Shown piece after piece: positions 1 through 5,256 of a stretch of DNA of 6,888 nucleotides. Positions within the stretch are counted from its first letter, which is position 1, and each line of letters begins with the position of its first letter. The stretch is taken from NCBI GenBank assembly GCA_009787675.1, contig WQSU01000125.1, forward strand, positions 470 to 7,357. Direction: 5' to 3'. Position numbers and translations under genes: made by a program. Origin of the DNA: Lentimicrobiaceae bacterium (lineage in GTDB: Bacteria; Bacteroidota; Bacteroidia; Bacteroidales; WCHB1-69). Under the pieces are notes generated by a model. The model worked only from the letters and a program-made list of their open reading frames with translations. It was not told the DNA's origin and did no database searches.

Positions 1-443
1 GGTTTGTTCCAAATAATGTCCTGCCGAAGATACCAACCTGTTTTCCGCAACGCAAATGCCAGCATCCACGGTATCCCAATCAAATCCTTGTTTTTGCAGT
101 TTGGCAGGGATTTCGGTTTTGAAAATTCTGTTGCAAAACTTGCTTTTGGCTGAATGCCTTTCTTGTTTACATCTCCAATTCCACGACCGCTTCCGGCGTA
201 ACTGTCGCCAATTACTACCCACATCGTACCCGATTTTTTCAAAACCCGTTTGCAGGCAATAAATACCTTTTCGAGACGTTTTATATATTGTTCTGGCGAC
301 TGTTCCAGTCCAATTTGACCACTCACGCCATAATCCCGCAGGCAATAATACGGCGGACTTGTAACGATACAATCCACACTCTCGCTCGGCAGAGATTTTA
401 AAACCTTCAAGGCATCGCCTGTATAAATGTGATTTAATTCCAT
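1..443 (-). CDS. DNA N4-cytosine/N6-adenine methyltransferase, N-terminal part (3' end outside window)
   Basis: This gene transfers a methyl group from S-adenosylmethionine to an exocyclic amino group in DNA. In a phage it would most likely protect the phage DNA from host restriction. 147 codons are visible with no stop, and the rest runs off the left edge. The catalytic motif TSPPYY is at residues 28-33, near the N-terminus. IGDSYAGSG is at 78-86 and IIWNK at 143-147. A catalytic SPPY close to the start, with the SAM-binding motif expected later, is the beta-class arrangement of the N4/N6 methylase family (Pfam N6_N4_Mtase). The sequence alone does not say whether cytosine or adenine is the target. 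The ATG lies one base after the TAA of the upstream D12 methylase frame, so the two form one transcription unit. No clear Shine-Dalgarno site is seen. The visible part has no internal stop, unlike its neighbour. Confidence 0.88.
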   Translation of the reverse strand, partial: MELNHIYTGDALKVLKSLPSESVDCIVTSPPYYCLRDYGVSGQIGLEQSPEQYIKRLEKVFIACKRVLKKSGTMWVVIGDSYAGSGRGIGDVNKKGIQPKASFATEFSKPKSLPNCKNKDLIGIPWMLAFALRKTGWYLRQDIIWNK

Positions 444-444
444 T

Positions 445-666
445 TTAAACGATATTTAATTTGTATAACATAATGTCTGTGTACGAGTTTTTTCCACTCG
501 TGGGCGATACGACCGTTTTTACACTTGCACCCTCGAAGATATTAGCGACCTTGTCTTTGTTGTTATCAATCCATTGAGACAATTCCACAATTTGCGACTT
601 GTCGGATGTAAAATAGACGTAATTTAGTCCGCTCAATGCTGTCAGTACGTCCAAATAATTTTTCAT
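445..666 (-). CDS. C-terminal fragment of the D12 adenine methylase (73 aa), probably not translated on its own
   Basis: This is the in-frame continuation of the broken methylase, beginning at an internal Met (residue 208 of the reconstructed protein). The first conserved motif after the break, DPPYLS, lies upstream of this Met at 707-723, so the fragment alone carries no catalytic motif. No Shine-Dalgarno sequence precedes the ATG. It should be read as the end of the gene 445-1287, not as an independent gene. Confidence 0.5.
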   Translation of the reverse strand: MKNYLDVLTALSGLNYVYFTSDKSQIVELSQWIDNNKDKVANIFEGASVKTVVSPTSGKNSYTDIMLYKLNIV

Positions 667-759
667 AGTCCAGCGTTGTACGTCCGTATATGTTTTTACG
701 TCAGTGGAAAGATAGGGCGGGTCGGCAATAAAAAGCGTTCCCGATACGTCTCTGTATTT

Positions 760-1287
760 TTAACAAAGTTCGCTGTAATCAGCATGCACCACTTCTAAGC
801 CGTCCAAATAGCCATCTGCTACATAATCAAACATGGGAACTTTGTTATACAACGTACCCTTTTCAAACTCTGCGTAATTGGTGACATACCTCATACTGAA
901 CAGCAACGCCACCGAAATCGTTATCCAATCCACATAACCCTCATTTTCGGTTGCCAACTTCCGCAATATTATTTCCCGCAAATTGCCTGTTATTTTTGCA
1001 TCATTTGGAATATCATGCAGTATTTCACGCAAATAACGCAATAGTTCATTCGTTTTCCCTATTTGCGACAAACGCTCACAATAATTATCGTAATCGTTGT
1101 ATATAACACGACTACTGGGATTTGCCCGTTTTGCAACATACGACAGCAAACCGCTTCCTCCGAACAAATCCACTACCAAATTGGGACGAATTTCTTTAAT
1201 AAGGTTTGAAAATTCATGCACATGCCGCCGCTTCTGTCCCTGAAACGGAAGCGGTGCAGAACCATACTTCTTTACTTTTTTCTCCAT
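760..1287 (-). CDS. Translated N-terminal fragment of the D12 adenine methylase (175 aa)
   Basis: This is the part ribosomes would make under the standard code. It contains the SAM-binding motifs PFQGQKR and DLFGGSG and most of the region between motifs I and IV, which in this family includes target recognition. It stops 13 residues before DPPY. The ATG at 1285-1287 is chosen because PLPFQGQKR must lie within the first 20 residues in this family. No strong Shine-Dalgarno site or minus-strand TAnnTTTG box was found upstream, so expression may depend on readthrough of the tail-operon terminator. Confidence 0.6.
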   Translation of the reverse strand: MEKKVKKYGSAPLPFQGQKRRHVHEFSNLIKEIRPNLVVDLFGGSGLLSYVAKRANPSSRVIYNDYDNYCERLSQIGKTNELLRYLREILHDIPNDAKITGNLREIILRKLATENEGYVDWITISVALLFSMRYVTNYAEFEKGTLYNKVPMFDYVADGYLDGLEVVHADYSELC

Positions 1288-1324
1288 TCTTTCTCTATTT
1301 CTTCTATTATTGATTAAAAATTAG

Positions 1325-1332
1325 TATCTTTG
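1325..1332 (+). promoter_or_regulatory. Bacteroidota-type -7 box TATCTTTG facing rightward
   Basis: TATCTTTG is a perfect match to the Bacteroides -7 consensus TAnnTTTG and sits in the only sizeable intergenic gap. It points to the plus strand, opposite to all genes here. Transcription would begin around 1338-1340. The -33 element is poor: no TTTG lies 19-21 bases upstream, and the nearest TTG (1310-1312) is only 12 bases away. The 8-mer also occurs by chance inside AT-rich genes in this window (for example near 1522 and 1747), so location is the main support. Confidence 0.4.
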
Positions 1333-1352
1333 CAATCTCTCATATTTTTTTA

Positions 1353-1416
1353 TAAAAAACAAGGTGTCCTACCACCTCAAAGGCTTATGCCTCTGATTAT
1401 GGTGGTAGGACACCTT
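1353..1416 (-). terminator. Intrinsic terminator of the tail operon
   Basis: Read on the minus strand, a perfect 16-bp stem (AAGGTGTCCTACCACC with its complement, 1401-1416 and 1361-1376) is followed by TTGTTTTTTAT. It lies 100 bases past the stop of the LamG-like gene and before the methylases. The 24-nt loop is large for a terminator and holds its own AGGC-TTAT-GCCT mini-hairpin (1381-1392). On the plus strand the same stem is followed by AAATG, so it should not terminate in that direction. Confidence 0.75.
1361..1416. repeat. Perfect 16-bp inverted repeat with 24-base spacer
   Basis: The arms are AAGGTGTCCTACCACC (1361-1376) and its exact complement (1401-1416). The spacer (1377-1400) contains the nested palindrome AGGCTTATGCCT. 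The terminator role on the minus strand is the simplest explanation. The long perfect arms also resemble recombinase or hairpin-end sites, but no second copy exists in the window to support that. Confidence 0.8.
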
Positions 1417-1437
1417 AAATGTTATGTGAAGAATGAG

Positions 1438-1466
1438 AGCTTCACATGAGAATTGGGGGCTTTTTT
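1438..1466 (+). terminator. Weak rightward intrinsic terminator
   Basis: On the plus strand AGCUUC (1438-1443) can pair with GGGGCU (1456-1461), with two G-U pairs, and a run of six T (1461-1466) follows. The stem is short and overlaps the 8-bp hairpin 1424-1447, so the two folds are mutually exclusive. It would mark the 3' end of the candidate small RNA. Confidence 0.35.
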
Positions 1467-1515
1467 ATCGCTCCTTATTTTATTTTTTTACTTTATTTTT
1501 ACATTCTATTAATAA

Positions 1516-2163
1516 TTATACTAAATTTGTCCATAATTTGAAATTACGCAAATAAGCATTTGCAGACTTACCAGTTGTTATAATATTCCTCCCTATACGA
1601 ATAAATGTATATGTTGGATAAATTATCACATTCCAATTATCATCCGTATATTCCTCTGTATAAGTATCATTAAGAATGTCATACACAGCAATATAAACTT
1701 TTCCGTTTTTGTTTTGTATAATAACCCTAAACCAATTTCCTATTGTTACTTTTGAAATCTGATGCCAGATTGCCTTTTCCACTCCACCTGACACAAATCC
1801 AATAGAGACCAATCCCGCAGGCATATTGTATTGACCAATAATACCATCGCTATTTCCACGACCATCAACCCAATTAGGTAATATATTTGGTTCTGACATA
1901 ATTCGCTTAATTTCATATTCCAAACGAAAATTATTTATGTAACTTCCCTGTGTTGGCGAAGTTAAATCTAAATAACTGTTGTCTCCATTAGCATTAAAAA
2001 CCTGTCTTCCCTCATTTGCTACCCATTGAACGCCTGAACCTATTGTTAAGTTATTTCCATTTCCTGAAATATCCAATCCGTCTCCATTAAGCGGACAGTC
2101 CACAAGCAATTTTCCTATGGGTGGGATAGATTCACTACTCCCTAATAACGCTCGTCTTCTCAT
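1516..2163 (-). CDS. LamG/concanavalin A-like tail fibre protein, probable receptor-binding tip
   Basis: This is a 215-residue protein with the plan of a LamG (concanavalin A-like) beta-sandwich. VDCPLNGDGLDISGNGNNLT at 21-40 is the typical first strand and the D-x-S-G-N turn of LamG domains in phage fibres. The rest is strand-rich with regularly spaced aromatic residues, ending at the C-terminus. The short leader MRRRALLGSS is of a type I associate with the last fibre gene of Bacteroides-group prophages. It is the distal gene of the tail operon, the usual place for a carbohydrate-binding adhesin. Its ATG overlaps the TGA of the upstream gene (ATGA at 2160-2163), which fixes the start. It has no signal peptide or membrane segment, as expected for a virion protein. 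The ligand cannot be read from the sequence; a host surface glycan is the inference. Confidence 0.65.
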   Translation of the reverse strand: MRRRALLGSSESIPPIGKLLVDCPLNGDGLDISGNGNNLTIGSGVQWVANEGRQVFNANGDNSYLDLTSPTQGSYINNFRLEYEIKRIMSEPNILPNWVDGRGNSDGIIGQYNMPAGLVSIGFVSGGVEKAIWHQISKVTIGNWFRVIIQNKNGKVYIAVYDILNDTYTEEYTDDNWNVIIYPTYTFIRIGRNIITTGKSANAYLRNFKLWTNLV

Positions 2164-2546
2164 AACAACTCCAATTCTTGTTTTGCGTCCAACTTACATT
2201 GTTCGCAAAAATTATCATACTCTTCAAACTTCAAAGGTTCATCATCCCTTTTTCGTTGAATTGCCAACTCATCATCAATACTGTATTTTTCCCGTATCTT
2301 AGACACAACCAAATTTTTATATTCTTCCTCAATCGGAAATTCATGTATTATTGGCGGAATCATTTCCATTGATATAATCTCAGAAAAAGATGCTGTCGGA
2401 TTTTCTTTGTAAAAATCAGCCTGTGATTCGCTTACTTCTATCCACTTACCATTTTTGTAGTCCTGTTCTGTCGAGCCTGCGTTGCTTGGCTCGGCTGCGA
2501 AGACGGCAGCACGTTTTAATCCTTTTTTTATGTAGTAATATTTCAT
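2160..2546 (-). CDS. Small phage tail-associated protein (XkdW-like C-terminal pattern), function unknown
   Basis: This protein has 128 residues. The N-terminus MKYYYIKKGLKR and an IEVSESQADFYKENP segment (36-50) precede a proline-containing linker. The C-terminal helical part (76-128) has the pattern YKNLVVSKIREKYSIDDELA followed by a charged helix ending in FCEQCKLDAKQE. I associate this pattern with small tail proteins encoded between fibre genes, similar in layout to XkdW of PBSX-type phages. No enzymatic motif is visible. A role as fibre-assembly factor or connector is inferred from its place between two fibre genes, to which it is tightly coupled: its start follows the upstream stop by two bases, with AAGGA before the ATG, and its TGA overlaps the next ATG. 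It has two cysteines close together (113 and 116) and no signal peptide. Confidence 0.5.
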   Translation of the reverse strand: MKYYYIKKGLKRAAVFAAEPSNAGSTEQDYKNGKWIEVSESQADFYKENPTASFSEIISMEMIPPIIHEFPIEEEYKNLVVSKIREKYSIDDELAIQRKRDDEPLKFEEYDNFCEQCKLDAKQELELL

Positions 2547-2548
2547 AT

Positions 2549-3604
2549 TTATCCTTTTAATCCTCTTATTCTTAACACATTGTCAATCATATATGGCAGC
2601 AAGGACATTTCCTTCACCTCCCATGCTGGTATTTGAATGGAAGTATCCCCATCCTTCCACTCGACTATACCTTCCGCTACAACAATCAAGTCTTTGTCTC
2701 TATTGTTAAACACAACGATTGTGAGAACCTGCATGTCTGAAAATGTATCGCTGTTTATATGTAGTGTCAAATCATCGTCTGCCGTGTAATTGACAGCTAT
2801 TGTTTTTGCGTATTCATTTATTTCAATATTAGGCTCATTTCCGTATATCTCCATAAATCCTCGCAGCCATTTGACCTGGCCATTTGCATCTGTAATCAGG
2901 AAGTCGTAAGGGCTTCCGGGCTCAATTCTACCCGGCTCTCCCGGCAATCCTCTTGGAATTGTAAAATCAAAAACGGCATTGTGTGCATTTCCTGCGTTTT
3001 CGACAATTACATTGCTACCCGCTTCGCCTGTCGTTACCACTCCCACTTCAATAGTGGAGGCATCGCCGGGAACACCCTTGATGTTCAGCTTGAAAGTCCA
3101 TTCGCTATCTCCCGTTTTTTTATAGACATCCCCATTGACGGTATTTATGTACAGGTCGCCAATACTGCCCAATTCGGGTTCAGGAGTGCCTACGCCTGTC
3201 AGCCACTTTGCCGAAACGGCAGTTCCGATACTATCGCCTAAATCTGATAAGGAAATTAGATTTTGCCAATTAAAATCGCCAACAACTCGCCATACGATGT
3301 AGCCCTCGTTTACGTCCAATTCGATGTTTTTGCCATCTTTCCCGACAAAACGGCAAACACTCCATTCTCCCTGCCCGACACGAAAACGAATATACGTATC
3401 ACCCTCCATTGCGGGAAAATGCCATCCTTCCTGATTGGCAGAAAATTGAATTTGTGCCGATGCGCCAGCAGTTCCGCGCATTGATTCTTTAAAATCGGAG
3501 CCTTTAACGCGGATTTCTTCGCCCGTATCTCCGTCATAGCCTACTATATAATCCTGCTCTCTAAATAATGTTCGTAATAAAAAATCTATGAAACTCTTAA
3601 ACAT
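2549..3604 (-). CDS. Tail fibre protein with short collagen-like segments
   Basis: This is a 351-residue structural protein. An N-terminal amphipathic helix (about 1-15) is followed by a hydrophilic region and then modules typical of phage fibres. These are a GDLYINTVNGDVYKK unit (149-163), a collagen-like GVPGDAS (177-183), a VFDFTIPRGLPGEPG unit (211-225), and a SPYDFLITDANGQVKWLRGF unit (231-250). The C-terminal 100 residues form a strand-rich domain ending in LRIRGLKG. Fibres of this type trimerise, and the Gly-X-Y pieces act as short rigid connectors. The start is set by the only nearby ATG, 11 bases after the LysM gene stop, with a weak AAAGA before it. Base composition is visibly richer in G+C than the two other fibre-like genes (29/60 in both 3061-3120 and 3361-3420). 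It is an intact gene of normal size for the family. Confidence 0.75.
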   Translation of the reverse strand: MFKSFIDFLLRTLFREQDYIVGYDGDTGEEIRVKGSDFKESMRGTAGASAQIQFSANQEGWHFPAMEGDTYIRFRVGQGEWSVCRFVGKDGKNIELDVNEGYIVWRVVGDFNWQNLISLSDLGDSIGTAVSAKWLTGVGTPEPELGSIGDLYINTVNGDVYKKTGDSEWTFKLNIKGVPGDASTIEVGVVTTGEAGSNVIVENAGNAHNAVFDFTIPRGLPGEPGRIEPGSPYDFLITDANGQVKWLRGFMEIYGNEPNIEINEYAKTIAVNYTADDDLTLHINSDTFSDMQVLTIVVFNNRDKDLIVVAEGIVEWKDGDTSIQIPAWEVKEMSLLPYMIDNVLRIRGLKG

Positions 3605-3615
3605 ATCTTTAACTA

Positions 3616-3936
3616 TTAATTATTTGTAACTATTTGAATATCATTGTTGTTGTTTGTAACCATAATATACTCTCCATCGTTTGTTATGATGTTGTTTCCT
3701 GTGCTGATAGCGGTTGTTTCCACTGCTGTTGCCGGAACTATATTATTTACAAAATAGTGATTTACCACCCTTGCATTGATTGGTTCAGGAACAGACAAAG
3801 ACAAGCCCGCAGGCAAATCCTCTGTAAGCGAAATATCGTTAATTTCTGCTATCTGAAATGCAGCCTCACGGTCGCCACAGTATTGTATGGCGATGTCCCA
3901 TATCGTTTGCCTGTTCTGAACTTTTATTGTCTGCAT
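3616..3936 (-). CDS. LysM-domain tail protein
   Basis: This protein has 106 residues. Residues 2-50 form one LysM domain: QTIKVQNRQTIWDIAIQYCG, then EAAFQIAEIND, then DLPAGLSLSVP, matching the family's G/RQT-WDIA, helix and PAG-x-L-x-VP landmarks. LysM binds peptidoglycan-type N-acetylglucosamine polymers. In tail operons such a domain appears in small hub or tape-associated proteins (the role of P2 gpX or T4 gp53-like proteins) and may help assemble the baseplate or bind cell wall during infection. The tail of the protein (about 59-106) is low in charge and rich in Asn, Thr and Ile, with an asparagine run at 95-98. This looks like a strand-forming oligomerisation segment. There is no signal peptide. 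The ATG follows the upstream TAA by two bases, so the gene is translationally coupled. Placement between two fibre genes rather than beside the tape gene is somewhat unusual. Confidence 0.72.
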   Translation of the reverse strand: MQTIKVQNRQTIWDIAIQYCGDREAAFQIAEINDISLTEDLPAGLSLSVPEPINARVVNHYFVNNIVPATAVETTAISTGNNIITNDGEYIMVTNNNNDIQIVTNN

Positions 3937-3938
3937 CG

Positions 3939-4799
3939 TTAATAATTAGATATTATTGAACCTACAACACTAAAAGACGTATAGCCATGACTTGGTGGAT
4001 TAGTGTCTATTCCTGCACAAAGTAAAACTATGTAAGCAGAGCCATCAGGCGCACCAGTAACAAAAGCAGGTACACTTTTGGGATTTCGTTCCCAGAAACG
4101 AGGCCAATTATTATTAATCCCATCATATTGCTCTCTCGTTACTGCAATTGCCGTTAATGGGTGGACAATTTCCCAGCCTGTATTTAATGGGATTTTTACC
4201 AACATATTTCCATTATACTGTTTACTTCTTCCAACCTCTAAATTAATATCTATCCTTCTTAAACTTTTATTATGCTGAATTAATCCATATCCAACCGCTC
4301 CTGATACAAGTTGAGGGGTAGACTGAGTATCATATACAGGGAAATTAACACTGTTGCCTACCTGTATCATTTTTTCAGGATTAAACCAATCCGCCATCTC
4401 GAAAAATTTCCAGCCCGGATTACCATTGCCGGAAAGTGCTATCTCAAACGATTCTTTTAAAATACATTCAGGGTATACCTCTGTGTCGGAATTTAGTTTA
4501 TTAATATCAATCTTTTCGCTTTTGTCCGTTAATCCGTATTTTCCCGGATTGTTAAGCAACTCATTGCGTGACGGAAAAACAAAAGGTTTAGTTGCGAATA
4601 CATTAACTATTTTTCCCGACGTCCAACCCGCATCTTTTATATACATTATGTCTTCAGACAAAATTACTGCCTGCCTGCCGCCAATATTAAACCCATCCAT
4701 GATGGATTCTATATATCTTGCATTAGCATTCAATGCCTCTGCCGTATCTACATTCCACGGGAAGCCTCCCGCCCTGTTAGTGTTCAATAACTTATTCAT
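3939..4799 (-). CDS. Fibre-like tail/baseplate protein of unknown fold
   Basis: This is a 286-residue protein. The N-terminus NTNRAGGFPWNVDTAEALNA (6-25) resembles the GGFP-x-D start that I associate with baseplate-attached proteins in Bacteroides-group prophages. The remainder is rich in strands, Asn, Gly and aromatic residues (for example FVFPSRNELL at 73-82), as in virion surface proteins. No catalytic motif, signal peptide or transmembrane helix is visible. Its place right after the baseplate J-like and small baseplate genes, and before LysM and collagen-like fibre genes, suggests a proximal fibre or baseplate decoration. The start ATG (4797-4799) lies inside the last codons of the upstream reading frame (8-base overlap), which supports both that frame and this start. 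Local G+C is low (16/60 at 4201-4260). A diversity-generating retroelement target was considered, but no template repeat or reverse transcriptase is present here. Confidence 0.55.
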   Translation of the reverse strand: MNKLLNTNRAGGFPWNVDTAEALNANARYIESIMDGFNIGGRQAVILSEDIMYIKDAGWTSGKIVNVFATKPFVFPSRNELLNNPGKYGLTDKSEKIDINKLNSDTEVYPECILKESFEIALSGNGNPGWKFFEMADWFNPEKMIQVGNSVNFPVYDTQSTPQLVSGAVGYGLIQHNKSLRRIDINLEVGRSKQYNGNMLVKIPLNTGWEIVHPLTAIAVTREQYDGINNNWPRFWERNPKSVPAFVTGAPDGSAYIVLLCAGIDTNPPSHGYTSFSVVGSIISNY

Positions 4800-5256
4800 A
4801 TATTATCTCGTATTTTGTTCCCAAAAATTTATAATTATCTACTGTTCTTTTTATTCGGCTTTCCTTATCTTTAAATTCATTTGAATTAGGTAAAAGTACC
4901 GTAAATGGTGCAAGTCTTCATATTGAAGAATGATGTATAACCACAAGCCCCAACTCCCAAGGCTTCAATTCTTCATTTCGGAAAATAATCGTCTCGTTGA
5001 TAGTACCCGCCCCATCGCGTACCTCTATCCTTCGAGAATCAGAATCAAACCTATCATTCAACAATCGCTGCAAATTGGGGTATTGGGCGTTGTATGTCAA
5101 ACCGTTTTCGTTTGCTTCTTTTTCTACGATAAACTTATTGTAAATATATCGTATCGGTGCAATCAGCACGTAAATAAACACTACAAGGTTGCCCCGCACT
5201 GCCATCGGCAGAGATTGTTTTATTAATTTAATGAAATTTACATCGTACTTTCCCAT
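4792..5256 (-). pseudogene. Small baseplate-associated gene interrupted by an in-frame TGA (154 positions)
   Basis: The gene lies directly after the baseplate J-like gene. Its true start is the ATG at 5254-5256, because a perfect AGGAGG sits 7 bases upstream and the ATG overlaps the upstream TGA (TGATG). An in-frame GTG one codon earlier is spaced worse. The first 112 residues contain a hydrophobic helix (about 24-39, LVVFIYVLIAPIRYIY), then a polar region with LNDRFDSDSRRIEVRDG (66-82). Codon 113 is TGA (4918-4920). The same frame then continues for 41 codons, starting RLAPFTVLLPN and ending DNYKFLGTKYEIIYE, and stops at TAA (4792-4794), 8 bases inside the next gene. This clean junction says the extension is genuine coding sequence. 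The position after J recalls gpI in the P2 order J-I-H, but no sequence link to gpI is claimed. The function is unknown. Confidence 0.75.
4918..5256 (-). CDS. Translated 112-residue fragment of the small baseplate-associated protein
   Basis: This is the product expected under the standard code, ending VVIHHSSI at the TGA. It keeps the hydrophobic helix and the LNDRFD-DSRRIEV region but loses the C-terminal 41 residues. If the gene is needed for baseplate assembly, the truncation could make the phage defective. The 118 bases after it would otherwise be an unexplained gap in a tightly packed operon. Confidence 0.6.
   Translation of the reverse strand: MGKYDVNFIKLIKQSLPMAVRGNLVVFIYVLIAPIRYIYNKFIVEKEANENGLTYNAQYPNLQRLLNDRFDSDSRRIEVRDGAGTINETIIFRNEELKPWELGLVVIHHSSI

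Larger units (their letters stand above)
445..1287 (-). pseudogene. D12-class (Dam-like) DNA adenine methyltransferase interrupted by an in-frame TAA
   Basis: Read through one TAA codon, this is a 280-position D12-family N6-adenine methylase, close to the usual Dam length. The motifs run in the expected alpha-class order: PFQGQKR at 14-20 (SAM-binding motif X), DLFGGSG at 40-46 (motif I), NDYD at 64-67 and DPPY at 189-192 (catalytic motif IV, bases 712-723). Codon 176 (bases 760-762) is TAA, between HADYSELC and KYRDVSG. The frame then stays open for 104 codons to a proper TAA at 445-447. The halves share a frame, so no frameshift is involved. One base change (for example from CAA, GAA or AAA) would explain the break. 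The truncated 175-residue product lacks DPPY and should be inactive. It probably served as a phage anti-restriction or epigenetic methylase paired with the downstream methylase. A sequencing error or stop suppression are the alternatives. Confidence 0.85.
1338..1467 (+). ncRNA. Candidate structured small RNA, about 130 nt, antisense to the operon direction
   Basis: Downstream of TATCTTTG the plus strand holds a perfect 16-bp hairpin (1361-1376 with 1401-1416), an 8-bp hairpin ATGTGAAG/CTTCACAT (1424-1431 with 1440-1447, 8-nt loop), and a GGGGGCTTTTTT end (1455-1466). Two long-range pairings are possible. The 5' CUCUCAU (1337-1343) complements AUGAGAG (1433-1439), six bases of which are the second loop. 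GCCUCUGAUU (1389-1398) in the first loop pairs over 10 bases with AAUUGGGGGC (1451-1460), using three G-U wobbles. Those wobbles exist only in plus-strand RNA and would be A-C mismatches on the other strand, which favours rightward transcription. I do not recognise a known RNA family. The alternative is that only the minus-strand terminator is real and the other pairings are chance. Confidence 0.35.

Noticed and set aside
1310..1416. CRISPR-like element, because ATTAGTATCTTTG resembles a promoter-bearing part of Bacteroidota type II repeats
   Set aside because: It occurs only once, with no repeat-spacer periodicity and no cas genes. The match is just the shared TAnnTTTG promoter box.
1361..1416. 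Invertase or integrase crossover site at the inverted repeat
   Set aside because: There is no second copy in the window, no recombinase gene, and the T-run on the minus strand fits a terminator better.
3939..4799. Diversity-generating retroelement variable region in the fibre-like gene
   Set aside because: No near-repeat with adenine-specific differences, no reverse transcriptase and no template repeat were seen in this window.
4354..4884. 176-codon open frame on the plus strand
   Set aside because: It lies opposite the fibre-like gene and the extension of the small baseplate gene, shows no motif, and has no promoter or ribosome site.
4918..4920. TGA as a selenocysteine codon
   Set aside because: No convincing SECIS hairpin follows, and the context (a small structural phage protein) gives no reason for selenocysteine.
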